Shown here piece after piece: positions 1-11,715 of a stretch of DNA of 64,000 nt. A program made the translations under genes and the position numbers. Location: positions 25,176,987-25,240,986 of the forward strand of contig NC_084893.1 of NCBI RefSeq assembly GCF_958979055.1, in the 5' to 3' direction. The notes below the pieces were generated by a model. It saw only the letters and a list, made by a program, of their open reading frames with translations, had not been told where the DNA came from and did not search any database. The DNA is from Alnus glutinosa (Eukaryota > Streptophyta > Magnoliopsida > Fagales > Betulaceae). How positions within the stretch are numbered: the stretch's first letter is position 1; every line of letters starts with the position of its first letter.

Positions 1-39
1 AATCTTTCACTTGAAAAAAAATGTCAAGGGAAATTTTAT

Positions 40-620
40 AAAAATGCAAAATTCAATTTGCCATAATCATTAAATAGGAATTGAGAAAGTCATACATTAC
101 CTCAAGTCCTCAAGTCTTCATGTCTTCTCCAAATTTGTATTGTCCAACAAAATTCCTCAAACAAAATATTCAATAATATTAAAACAGATAAACTTACTTA
201 GTTCAAAATCAAATTGCTATTGTAACTTTGGTAACACAATCTTCACTTCAAATTCCTCCTAAAGTTCACAAAATATTAATAAAAAATATTTAGAACTTTG
301 TAAATGCAAAAAAAAAAAAAAAAAATAAAAAAAATCATAATCATTAAATATTAAATAGGAAGTCTTAATTACCTCAATCTAAAGTCTTCATGTCTTCAAC
401 TCTTCATGACTTCAAAAAAAGTAGAATCCCACAAGTGTCACAACTAAAATATGCAATTATATTACAACACTTAGTCACTTATATAGCAAAAAACAAAGAA
501 AGCAAACTGCTACAGAATTGCTGGTAAGACAATCTCCACTTTCTCCTCCTCCTCATCCTCCTCCACCTAAGGTTAAAAAATATAAAATAAGAAATATTTA
601 GAACCTTATAAATGCAAAGG
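40..620 (-). repeat. Tandemly duplicated terminal exon and intron of the hAT gene
   Basis: Two diverged copies of about 260-300 bp lie head to tail; the shared phrase aaatgcaaa recurs near 43, 303 and 610. On the minus strand each copy has a pyrimidine-rich acceptor ending in TTTAG or CTTAG followed by a short acidic reading frame. The inner copy (510-566) encodes 18 residues rich in Glu plus a stop; the outer copy (217-258) encodes 13 similar residues plus a stop. Both end in a similar hydrophobic tail (KIVLP or EIVLP). The outer copy looks like a spare last exon. Seen directly; use of the outer exon is inference. Confidence 0.6.
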
Positions 621-2733
621 ACAATAACAATTATAATTACACCAAAATAAAACTTACATTGTGCTTCCTTTTAATCCCATGTAATGCTCTGACCCAATCA
701 GCCCCACACAATAACATTTGTACAGTTTCTGTAGATAACTTAGATCTGTGAGGATCAATGACCCTCCCACCGGCACTAAATGTAGACTCTGAAGTCACAG
801 TGGTGATTGGTATTGACAATATATCCCTTGCCATTATAGACAAAATCCGATACTTAAGGGTATTTGCCTTCCACCAATCCAAAGCATTAAATTCCACACC
901 CTTTTCAACAATGAGAACATTCTCCTCCAAATAGGATTGTAAATCAGATTTTATCGGCTGCTGCAATGTATCAACATTTCTGACGAATGAGTCATAAAGG
1001 TCCCTACCACTTGTTAGAACATTCTTCTTCCCAACCACGTTAATTGAACTGCTTGAAAAGGATTCAATAGCATTGATTTGTAAATTCTGCTCAGCAACAC
1101 TTGAATTATATTCTTGGACATACTCAACATATAACTCATTCAGAACTGAAAGGATACGATCAACATTCGCAGTAGCTTCCAACTCTTGATAGATTATAGG
1201 GAAACAAAATCGTATCATCGTCATCTTATTCCTTGGGTCCAACACAGCAGCAATAGACATCAATAAGTTGCACTCTCCCCAATATTTCTGAAACTTGGTA
1301 CTCATTTTATATGCCATTGCTTTAATATACTCATTCTCATCTTTGCACTTTGTAGCCAAGACCTCTTTCATCCTCCAGACTTCAGGGAGGAATAAATTAG
1401 CAGTAGGGTAGTCACTCCCTGAGACAATATTAGTTACTTGGTTGAAGACCCCTAATAACTGACATACATTTTCAACTTTATCCTAATCCTCATCTGATGG
1501 CAACCAAATGAAACCAGAATCAATGTATGAATACATTGGAAAGACCCCCTTGAACTCAAGTGCTGCTGCCAACATCATATATGTACTATTCCACCGTGTA
1601 GCTACATCCAAAAATAATTTCTTAGAGGTCAATTGCAATTGCTTGGCAATTTCACTGAATTTTACCAACCTTCCCTCTGATGCCACCAAGTATTTTATTC
1701 CATTCCTAACACAATCAACAATCGAAGAAATCTCACCTAGACCATCTTGAACCAATAAATTGGTTATATGTGCAACACATCGAACATGAAATAATTTTCC
1801 ACCAGCAAGAAGGGCTTTTCTCATGTTAAAAACATCTTTCAATACTCTAACTGCTACGTCATTTGATCTTGCATTATCAACAGTAATTGAACAAATCTTA
1901 TTCTCAATCCCCCATTCTTGAAAACATTTTTGTAGTGCATCAGCAATAAGAAAACCGGTGTGTGGTGGTGGCACATTACAAAAGTTCAACACACGCCTAT
2001 TTAGATGCCAATCAGAATCAATGAAGTGACATGTGACAACCATATAAGAAATTTGCTGACTCGACGTCCACATATCAGTCGTTATGTTAACTTTGTGCAC
2101 ACGTGTTAACATACTTTTCAATTTTCTTTTCTCAATCTCATAAGTGGCAAAGCAATCCTTCTTTGCTGTAGCCCGAGATATTTTTACCCAATGTGGAGAC
2201 AAAGTCTTGGCAAACTTGTTAAAAAATCGATGTTCCACAATATTAAAAGGGTATTCATGATATAAAATCATATGAGAACAAACTTCTCTTGCCTTCTTTT
2301 CATCATAAATAAAATTTGTTACGCTCCCTACACCATCAACCTCCGTAGCTTCAAGAGACAAAACCTTTTGCTTTTTTTTCTTATTGGCACCAATGTACGA
2401 TAAACAAGTTTTCAAATGTCTACACATCGTACTAGTACAACTTGATTTTGATATAGTGAATGCCCTCTTACACCAATTGCATTGATGTTTTTTCACACCT
2501 TTTATTTCCACCTCAGTAAAATTTTTCCAAACTATAGAAGTCTTCCTCCTTGGCTTTCTTTGATAAGCATGCTTTAAAGAATCTCCTTCAGTTTGAACAT
2601 CAATAGAATCGATATCTTGATCCTCAATATTTTTTGTGGAACTAACACTACCAGCATTGCTAATTTCATTTTCTAGAGAATTTTCATTTTCATACCACTC
2701 TACCGGATCAGTGTTGTTCAAATCCCCCTCCAT
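510..2733 (-). pseudogene. hAT-family transposase (RICESLEEPER-like) with one in-frame stop
   Basis: Minus-strand gene starting at an ATG at 2733; an upstream in-frame ATG at 2841 is less likely. Exon 1 runs to 658 and ends AAT|GTAAGT; the terminal exon is 566-510. Together about 709 residues, normal for the family. Domains in order: a BED zinc finger (C-x2-C then H-x4-C, near residues 80-120), the split RNase H-like core with TTDMW and the TVDNA segment, the CxxH-type CVAHI segment, RWNST, and a C-terminal hAT dimerisation region (SESTFSAGGRVIDPHRS, then a Trp). One TAG at 1483-1485 interrupts the frame, which continues without shift on both sides, so it is a point mutation. The encoded protein would excise hAT elements by cut and paste in the nucleus. 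Terminal inverted repeats were not found. Inactive as read, unless the TAG is a sequencing error. Confidence 0.9.
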
Positions 2734-2841
2734 GCCTTTTAAGAAATTATAATAGGTAGTTTGTATTATTACAAAAGAACATAAATCAGAAACTATAATA
2801 CAATGCTTATTAACTAACACAAATTCAGTAAACAAAAACAT

Positions 2842-5470
2842 TGTGCAGGAACAGAACTTATGGTGTTTTTTTGAAGGTTAGTTTCCATGGTTATATGTTG
2901 TCAATGTTGGTGAAGGTATCCATGAATAGTATCCTTAAATTGAATATTAAAATTGTAGAATTACAGCCTTACAGGGTTAGAAAACTCAGCCAACCAAATA
3001 AATATATTAGAAAAAGAAAAATACAGCAGAAATACATTCCAACTAAACAAGTACAAACATCATCAATCTTGCCAAACATTTTCCACATATTTCTTCTCTA
3101 TCTTGCCTTACATTTTCTGACTCCAATATTACAAAACTTTGTTATATACGATGAGATATATTCTTCCAAGGCATGTATATTATCGAGAAGTGGTGGTTGC
3201 ACATGGGTCGAGCATTATGCGTTGTTGGGTGATTAAAATATTAAATTAAAAATAAATATATTAAACATCATGTTTCATAAGCTTTATTCTTCATTATAAA
3301 CAACTAATTAAATTAATGCATTTTATATATATAAGATAATACATCAAACATGACGACTATATATGGTGATGCTAATAAAGCTAATAATGCATTCTGGTAA
3401 TTGTTACCCAAACTTCCAACTCTGCCAGCAAAGAAGATATGGGCACCCCACATGTGACCTATCCATGAGACATGCAAATAATTGGGCTAAAACCTAATCG
3501 CCTAATCTTAGAAGGGATTATAATCTGTTTAGTTAAAAAAAAAAAATAGTATGATAAATTATTATACATAAGAAATCTGTTTAGTTACTATCATACCTAA
3601 AATTAGTAAAATATCATCTAAAAAATAAACAAATAAACAATCCAGTAAAAAAAAAAAATAGTGCACTCGAATTTTAAGTAGTCGGTACTCACTGCTCAGT
3701 GTGCTCTATGCCGATGCGTGTTTGTAGATTGCAGATGGAAATAACTTCTCCTGAAAGATGAAAAGAAAAGTAACTACTAATTAAAAGAAAAACTATAAGT
3801 GATAAGAATCTGAAGTAGTAGAAAGTTAGAAAAATAACTGGCTTGTTTGAAGTTGAAGTTGAAGAGGATAAAAAGCTTGAGCCCTTCTTCCGGAATCAAG
3901 AGAGGATGAAAAGTTTGACATATAAACTCTGCTTTTTTCTTTGTTCTTGCCATCATAGCGTGTGAGAAGAATAAAATATTCACAGAAATTTCAGAAAATA
4001 AGGGATTTGGCGGCGATATGAAATGGCTGATGATGGAACGTTTCTTTTGGTTGCAAATCAACGAAGAGTCGAAAACAATTTGGAACTCTAAAGGAATTAT
4101 AAACTTGAAGCCTTGACAGCCCTTAGATGAAACAGATGAAAAAAATCTAAGGGCTTGGATTAAATGCAAGCCAAACATGTAGTTGAAGAATAAATTCAAA
4201 GCATTTAAAATTTGAACAACCGGAAGTTCAGAAGAATTAATGAGTTTTCTGCATTAAATGACATTGAATGCAATTGATGATTTTGAACATTGAAAAATAA
4301 AAGAAAATGCGAAACAAAAAAAAGAAAGTTAATCTGCTAGTCTGCGATTTTTGTTCTAGTCCAATGAACAAATAATTATCTACACACTAATGTAGCATGA
4401 GCTTATACTGAATATTTTTTTGACCGTTAAAAATAATTATCAACTCTTGGGTTGTATTTAGACCGTCGGATCATATCTATGAGAGTGATCTCATGGCTAT
4501 TTCACACACCATATAATTTTACACTCACATATTGCATTACAGCTGTTTTCCACATTTTCTCTTGTGAATGGCTACGATTTACGCATATATGATCCTACGG
4601 TCTAAAAGAGAAACTAAGCTTTATTGCTCCTCGTTAACCTCAAACTCAAAGGCTCAAACAGTCAAACATGTAAGGCTGCTGCTGACAGTGACGCTTGAGT
4701 CCCTAATACACTCATTGGTTGGAAACTTGGAATCCACCCACTTTGCTATTTTTTTTTTTTGGAAGAAACCTGAAGAGTGAAGCGGCAAGCAAGCCTGTAG
4801 GCTGAAGCAAAGCTGTTTTTTTTTTTTTTTTTTTTTTTTTTATTTATTTAAGGAAACAGTCGAACAGTACACTGTACACTGCTTCACGTAATGGGAAGAT
4901 TGAAGAATCACTCCTGTGAGTCCTGTAGCAAACTAAAATTAATAAATTATAATTGCCCCTGAATTTTGATATAATCAACATGCTTTTTTTCTTTATATAT
5001 ATTTATATTTTTTGAATTGTTAAAGATATATGCTTGAGACAAATCTACTAATTAATTTATTTATTTTATTCAAATGTTTTAACTATATTATAGTCTTATC
5101 TTTATTCTTTGATGTGGAATTTTTTTTTTCTTTCTTTCTCATAAATGTTTTTGATTCCTGTAACTGTAAATAGGTGAAAAAAAATACAGTTTTAAGAGTT
5201 TGAAGAAGGGACAAAGCGGAAGGTTGAAGACAAGCTGAGTTGGCAACAATATTGTTTTTTTTTTTTTTTTTTTTCACCTAAAAACAGCATGTAGCGTCAG
5301 ATATATGTTGAAAAGTCAAGAGTCATAATATCACTCCACAAACTTAGACAACTACTCTCTACTGTGTCTTGCTTTTTCATACTTCAAAGGGATAAAAAAG
5401 GTAGAAAAAAAAATCAAATGAAATAAAAAATAATAGAGGAAAGGGTAAAAAAAAAAGAAGTCTCAAAGCA
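2842..5470. other. Intergenic, no gene recognised
   Basis: AT-rich sequence with homopolymer runs (A at about 3535-3546, T at about 4812-4840 and 5253-5272). Short open frames show no recognisable protein motif and differ in codon character from the receptor genes. Nothing further can be supported. Confidence 0.6.
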
Positions 5471-5474
5471 ATGT

Positions 5475-5515
5475 TGCGCACTGTGCACGTACAAGGACAG
5501 TACTCACAGTGCGCA
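5475..5515. repeat. Perfect 11-bp inverted repeat (hairpin)
   Basis: TGCGCACTGTG at 5475-5485 is matched by its exact reverse complement CACAGTGCGCA at 5505-5515, leaving a 19-nt loop. It is GC-rich inside an A/T-rich stretch and is followed at once by G-rich sequence. Function unknown. Confidence 0.6.
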
Positions 5516-5539
5516 GATGGGGGGAAAAATTGGGGGGGG

Positions 5540-5945
5540 GGAGGATTTTGGGGGGATTTTCAAATAGCTTGGTTAGAAAGTTTCATACAAATTGGCTTGG
5601 AAAAACTTAATTTTTTTTTTTTAAAAAAAAATAAAACAACAAAAAAGAACGATTTTTTTTTAAAAAAAAATAATAATAAATAACTGAAAATTATAAAAAT
5701 ATGTTTTTGAAAGAAAGAAAGAAAAAAGACAAAAAAAAATAAAAACCAGCTTTTTATTAAATTAAAAAAACGAAAAAGAACAATTTTTTTTTAAAAAAAA
5801 AAAAACTGAAAAATTATTTTTTTAAAAAAATAAATAAATAAACAAACGAAAAAAAAAACAGTTTTTAATTATTTTTATTATTTTTTGAAATAAATTTATG
5901 TTATTTTATACTTTTTTAATAATTTTTTTTAGTTTTTATTTTATT
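5540..5945. repeat. Low-complexity A/T tract
   Basis: Alternating poly-A and poly-T runs with almost no other content. A similar tract lies at 44010-44360 beside the related repeat there, suggesting both are parts of one dispersed element. Confidence 0.5.
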
Positions 5946-5954
5946 TTAAAAATT

Positions 5955-6080
5955 TTATGAAGGGTATTTTTGTCATTAAGAGAACATTAACATTTTTTTA
6001 TAGTTTAAGGGAGACATTGACACAATTGGTAGTTTGGGAGACATTAACAATAAGGTAGTAGTTTTAGGAGGTTATGTGTA
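5955..6080 (+). repeat. Dispersed repeat end, inverted copy near 43.9 kb
   Basis: The phrase gaagggtatttttgtcatt followed by an acattgaca-like motif and tttaggag matches, in reverse complement, 43930-44012. Each copy is flanked on one side by an A/T low-complexity tract. Likely two members of one non-autonomous DNA transposon family; complete ends were not resolved. Confidence 0.5.
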
Positions 6081-7500
6081 CTTTTCCCTTCAAAATTTAA
6101 AAAATTATTATTTATACTTAAAAATAATTAATTCTAACTTATAAGTTACATATTGATATAATTATACATTTATACTTAATTAAATAATTTGTTAAATGTT
6201 AATTATAAATCCATAATTGGTATTTACACAAATTACATTTAATCATTATTCATTAATTCATAGGCTCAATAGTAAAAGTTTACAAATTATTAATTATATT
6301 TAAACTATAATAATAATAATAATAATAATTTAGTCATACTTAATTATTATTTTATACTTAAGCTAAAAGTATCAAGTATATATCAAAATTATCTAAGTAA
6401 CAATATACTTAATCATTATAATTTATATTAGTTATTTGGTGTGAATTGTATACTTATAAGTCATGACTTATGTAGTTATGTGACTATGTCATTATGTGAT
6501 TATAATAATTTATTGTTATATCGTAATTTTTAATTATATATAGTTATGAATTATGATTCATATCATATAGTATGAGATTATTTATGATATGATATGAAAA
6601 TTATGAATCATACTTAATTACTTATCCTAACTCTATTAGGAGTTAATAATATCATTTATATGACATGATACAACTAAAATTGATAGAACTTAGATAACAC
6701 TTAATTATACAATGATACTAAATAAATATTTTTTATATGATTATTACATTATACATTGTGCCATATGAGATGAGATTTAATATCATATAAATTGTCAGAT
6801 CATGTTTAAATTAAATCAAATGAATTATTTGATCACATCATTTATTGTTGTTACATCATAGTATACTGTTAGAACTTATATCACACTTAATCATATAATA
6901 ATACAAAATAAGTATTGTTTATATGATTGTTACATTATATAATAAAGATATAATGTGCCATATCACTTAAGATTCAATATCATATAAATTTTTGATCATA
7001 TACATTTTCATATAAATTATAGTGATAATACATATGATCATATAATCTAATTATATGAATTCAAATAATTATACTTAATTTGTGATTATAAGAAACACAC
7101 TGTTAATATTAATGCGAATCAATTGATTTGGGATTATACCAATTACATTGTCATTGTATATGATATGATTATTTGAATAATACGATTAAGTATCAAGATT
7201 TTCATTAAATCATATGATTAACAATTTATTGTTAATTCAACAATCTTTAGATATTTAATTATTAGACTTATAGTCTTAGTCTCTTGGATCATATAAAATA
7301 TAATCATATTAATTATCTTTTATAATTAAATTGTATATTATATAGATACTTATAAATACTAATAGATATAGCGAATAATTATATATATTGTATAACAATA
7401 ATTATATATTGTTAATTCATAAGTGATGTACTAAATAAGTTATTTTTATCAATATATATACATATATTTATTAATAAATATGCATATTAATAAATATATA
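6080..7500. other. Very AT-rich intergenic region
   Basis: Dominated by TATA, ATTAT and TCATAT motifs with a short (ATA)n run near 6310. No open frame of note, no terminal repeats and no RNA gene seen. May be decayed transposon sequence. Confidence 0.5.
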
Positions 7501-7718
7501 CGAGTCGAGCTAATAAGCGAGCCGAGCCTTTTTACGAGTATGTTCACGAACTTTAAACGAGCGAGCCGGGTTTTAGTCGGGTATGTATCGTTTAATAATC
7601 GAGTTTAGTTTTGTGTCCACGAGTAGCTCATTTAATAACCGAGTCGCGCACAAGCCGAGTCTTATCGAGCCGAGCCCGAGCGAGCTCACGGGTAGCTTTG
7701 CTTCGTTTACATCCCTAC
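7500..7718. mobile_element. Truncated hAT-like MITE end with GAGCCGAGC repeats
   Basis: Subterminal repeats of the form cgagccgagc, gagcgagcc and cgagctcac, ending in tttacatccctac, are typical of a common plant non-autonomous hAT group. Only one end is clear; the left side runs into AT-rich DNA. No target-site duplication found. Confidence 0.4.
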
Positions 7719-9053
7719 TTAAGCGTCTTCTTGGAGTGATTTTTTTCATCAGTTTTCATGACAGGTTTCGAATTAGGAAGTCTCCTACGATGAGCGCAGT
7801 GTACAAGACGTGATGATTGAAGACTTGTAGAGGCAGGTTGCAGAGTTAACCCAGTGTCCAGCGGCGTAAAACATGGAGATGAAATGTGATATTGACGGTC
7901 GTAATTCAGAATCCAATTTCGAAAACCCGTATTACAACCTTGTTTTCTTTCGGGAACAGTGTGATCGGGATAAGTAGCGTGGAGACTTAGGCTTCCGAGT
8001 TAAGCTTCCAGAATTTTCTGGCACTCTCACTTTCTTGACTATTGTTAGCAAGTCTCAAGCCCATCTTATGTGGAGGAGGAGGACAAATTTATTGAGGAAG
8101 ATTTTTCTGTAGATTGGGTCTCCCCACCAATCTATGACATCTATCCTGACAAAGATGATTTATTGAATGAGGTAAATTTTGTGGTTGATGCAATAAAATT
8201 TATTGAAGAAAATAATGACTACCATGCGTTTGATGAAAGTCCACATAACGAGAGATTTCAGTTGAGTAAAGAGGAAATTAGAATACTCCTAGTAATAAGT
8301 TAGATGTTAGTTTCGGTGTGTCGGATAACAATTTTAATTTTTGTGGTAAAGAAAGAAATGATAATTCTTTGAAGACTTTTATGGAGCATGAATTGGAGAA
8401 AATAAATGAAAGATGTAATACCCAAGAAATTTTTTAGGATGACTAAGAATACTTTGATATTAAATTAGATCAAATATATTTGAAAAATATATTTTATGTC
8501 TAATTTTATATCCTCAGTTTGAACTATTCTTTGATACAGATTATGGATAGTTTGATATTTAACTGTTTTTAGTTAAAATAGATTAACTAAAATAGTGAGA
8601 AATTTGTATTAATTAATGGGTCTTTAAGTTAAAATTATTTTTGTAATTTTAAGATAGGTTTCAAGCCTATAGCTTTAAAAGAAATAACAAAGAGGAAAAG
8701 AAGCTCACGGTTTGCATAGAAAAAAGAATAAAGAAATTAAAGGACTAGACTTTTCAAAAGAAACATGAATAAAATTCTGGAGCAATTATGGAGGTGTTTT
8801 CACGGACGCCCTATTTCTAATAGGCTAGTCAAAGGGTCAAAAGAAAAGAAAAAGAAGGAAGCTTTGTCGTTGACAAGTCAAACTCTTATTAATGTAGAAG
8901 GTCCTAGAGTGCTCACGAACTGAACATTGGCTTCAAGCTTGAATTTTAAAAAAAAAACTGACCCACGGTGTGAAAACAAAAAGGGAATTTCGGCGCCTAC
9001 CATCTAAGCCGACTAAACTTTTAGGAAAATACCGATTGTATCCTTAGATCTTG

Positions 9054-9064
9054 CCTATAAATAG
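9054..9064 (+). promoter_or_regulatory. Probable LTR TATA box
   Basis: CTATAAATAGC about 640 bp into the solo LTR; the inverted LTR carries the corresponding element in reverse complement near 16972-16984 (cctatttatagg). Conservation between two LTR copies supports a retroelement promoter. Confidence 0.5.
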
Positions 9065-9914
9065 CACGGCCTGCAGATCTCACTCTCTTCGTACGATTGC
9101 TTCAGTATAAAATGTGAGAAAAAAACCTGAGGAAATTTTGAAGCTACTCGAAGTGGAATTATTAGGTATAATTCTTTTTATTCTTAGTTTATGTCAATTC
9201 TAATTATTAAAATTTAAATTATGTTGAAATAATGCCAAAATTGTTTGGAAAAGTGTGATTGAATATTTCAGGGAAGGATATTATATTCAATCATTCTTTT
9301 AAATATTGCAAATGCGTCGTTGTGCTGCCTAAATATTATTAGGTATTTTACAATAGTGCCGTTGTAATGCCCAAGTAATGTTAGAAATTTTAGATAAATA
9401 TTATACAAGTGTCGTAGTAATACCTGTGTGAAAATACGTAGTAAAGCTACATAGTTGTTATAATGTCTGAATGACATTATGACATTTTAGATATATGCTG
9501 TTATGCTGTCCGTGTTTAGACAGAACATAAGGGAAATAATCAATGGTCTAGATATTAGCTTTTTAAAATTAAATTTAGACTAATATACTGTTGCGCATGG
9601 GCGCAATAAATTGCAGTAAGTCATTAAAGACAAGACGAGCTTTTAGACCGTCTGCAAAGTGGTAAGTATAACTTCATACTGAGGAATGATACTATTTTTA
9701 CTTATTGAATTATTTGATAAAGTGTTGAGATATGATTATTTAAATTACATGAGCATGAGTATTTTATGAATAACATGATTATATGTTTTAATTATTTTTA
9801 CATGTATTGAAATAATTTGTGAAATGAAAAATGATAATTATGAAAACAAAAGAATGACTTTAAAATAGACATGTTATTGCACATTGTTGATTAATGAGAA
9901 TAAAAGATAATTAA

Positions 9915-10130
9915 GAAACTAGAAGGTTTCCTATGTTAATTATGGAAGCCGAATGGGCCTTCCAAGTTAAATCAGAAACTAGGAGGTTTTCCTATGTTAA
10001 TTGTGGAAGCTGAAGGGGACTTCCAAGTTAAATAAGAAACTGAAAGTTTGAGGATGTTCTTAGGTTAATTGTAGAAGCCGAAGGGGCCTTCCAGATTAAA
10101 TTAGAAACCAGAAAGTTTTCATGAATAATG
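9915..10130 (+). repeat. About 60-bp tandem repeats inside the solo LTR
   Basis: Three to four imperfect copies of a unit containing gttaattgtggaagccgaa, gggccttccaagttaaat and agaaactagaaggttt. They are internal to the LTR. Their role is unknown. Confidence 0.6.
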
Positions 10131-11337
10131 TTTAAATGAGGTGCCGAAGGTGCCTCCTGATAGCCGTAAACAAAAGGTTAAAGTCCTTTAGAAATTTGGA
10201 TGAGCCAAAAGAGTCTCTTAGAGAAAAATGAGAGAAGAACGCATTTTATAAAATGAATAATGTGATTTATATGTTTTGAGATTATTGAATTGTTTCATTA
10301 ATTTATATTTATATACATATGCATTTTATGATATGCAAGTACCATGTATAGTGATATATGTATAAAGCCATACATAGTAAAGAAATGTCACTAAAAAGAT
10401 AAGTGAATTTTATTATGTAACAGCTTTACAGTGCTTATCTTACCAGTTATGAATTACATAAAATGATTCTTTTTGGTAAACATAATGTAGCTGTTATTAT
10501 AATCACCATGTTGGTGACATTTTCTAAAAAAATATGGCTCATATTTGAAAATGCTCTGTAATTCTTTATACTTATTAAGACCGCAGACTCATTAATCCGC
10601 CTATGTAAATGTGGCAACACCACAATTACATAGATGTTGATGCAGGTATAGAAGTGGGTGAAGAGGATCCATATGCCTGTCTAGGGTATTATGGATAAGG
10701 TTTTCTTGTGCCTTCGTTGTTGTAAATATCTAGAAAATGTCTATCTTTTGGAGTGTATCTATAGTTAGACATGTTCTAAGTACTTTTAATGTATAGCTAC
10801 TTATGTGCTGTTTGTGGCACTTTTGACTAGTGTTGTTTTATCATGTAAAGTACAATGTACGAATCTGTATAATTTAGAAGTCATCATTTCAGCTCTGATG
10901 TGTTCTATAGGGGTTATCTTAAAAAAAAATAAAAAAATTCGCTGTGAGATATATAAACTCTGATGATAAAGTTTGAGTTAGTAGTGCTTAGTGGAGATTG
11001 AATATTTTCTCTTTCGTCTTTCATTAAGTAAAGGCAGGGCGCTACAAAAGACATGAGAATATTGATTTATTTCAAGTTGGTGTGAGAAAATTCATATCTA
11101 TTATTCATAAAAAAGTTGTGATGGGTTGCAACTTGTTTATTTTCTGGTTTCAAGTTATTTTGGTATTGAGAATTACGGGATGAAATGAATTGATCAGACA
11201 TTCAAAAGATCGAGGCAAAGATGATTCGAATTCGATGATGAATTCTTTCCAACTCGGTGAGACTGATGCAGGAGAAAATTATTCATAAGATTTGAAAATT
11301 ATTTATTGAGTAAGATCGGCCTGAGAATGGAAAGAAT

Positions 11338-11709
11338 TGTACAAAATATTTGAAGATTATGTTTAGAATAATATATTTTACTTTTTGTACAAGATTTTTA
11401 CTTTGTCTCCAAGTTTATGGTTAAGTTTTATATTTTTATTTATTTATTTATTTTCCAAATATTCTGCTTAGAGAATACTCAAAATTTGCCTATATAAAGG
11501 CATGTATGGATTATTTAGCAATCAAGTTTTGAAGTATCAATTAAATTTTAAGTCTTTCAAAGTTATTTATCTGTTTGCTTATTTGGGACAATTATCGGTT
11601 ATCTCTTTCCTATTTATTATTTTATCTCTTCCTAAATTTCCCTTTCTATCTTCAATTCATATTTTTTGCTACTATCATACGTTAGCAGAACAATCTTAGT
11701 TTTGTCACA
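11338..11709 (+). mobile_element. Probable 3' LTR of the old Gypsy-like element
   Basis: Starts TGTACAAAATATT directly after a purine-rich tract and ends TTTTGTCACA, a TG...CA terminus. It contains the TATA-like motif CTATATAAAGGC near 11490. It abuts kinase relic Z, whose exon-5 homology begins about 6 nt later, so this insertion probably truncated the relic. Confidence 0.5.
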
Positions 11710-11715
11710 CGTCAA

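Larger units (their letters stand above)
8414..11046 (+). mobile_element. Solo LTR (2.6 kb) with 5-bp target duplication
   Basis: Begins TGTAATACCC and ends GGGCGCTACA, flanked on both sides by AAAGA (8409-8413 and 11047-11051). It belongs to the family of the inverted LTR at 15031-18716: the stretch around 9130-9230 aligns with the reverse complement of about 16790-16890. It contains a TATA box near 9054. No internal retrotransposon domain accompanies it, so it is a recombination-derived solo LTR sitting inside an older element. Ends and target duplication are seen; the Ty3/Gypsy assignment is inference from the terminal motif. Confidence 0.85.
7850..11709 (+). mobile_element. Old, internally deleted Ty3/Gypsy-like retrotransposon split by a solo LTR
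   Basis: Fragments of retroelement coding sequence lie at about 7910-8030 (gag-like, with GFRVKLPEFSGTL) and 8070-8303 (an acidic spacer-like frame of 77 residues). The latter continues to 8408 and resumes after the inserted LTR at 11052. A purine-rich tract (about 11322-11336) precedes a 372-bp probable 3' LTR. Most of pol is missing and no 5' LTR was found. The gag assignment rests on one motif and the spacer call on general resemblance, so both are tentative. The continuity of the frame across the inserted LTR is seen directly. Confidence 0.55.

Noticed and set aside
3777..4199. 140-codon minus-strand frame
   Set aside because: Phe- and Ile-rich reading of AT-rich DNA with no motif or conserved neighbour; not supported as a gene.
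9940..10130. CRISPR-like spaced repeats
   Set aside because: The repeats are contiguous, imperfect units of about 60 bp inside a plant LTR, without uniform spacers.
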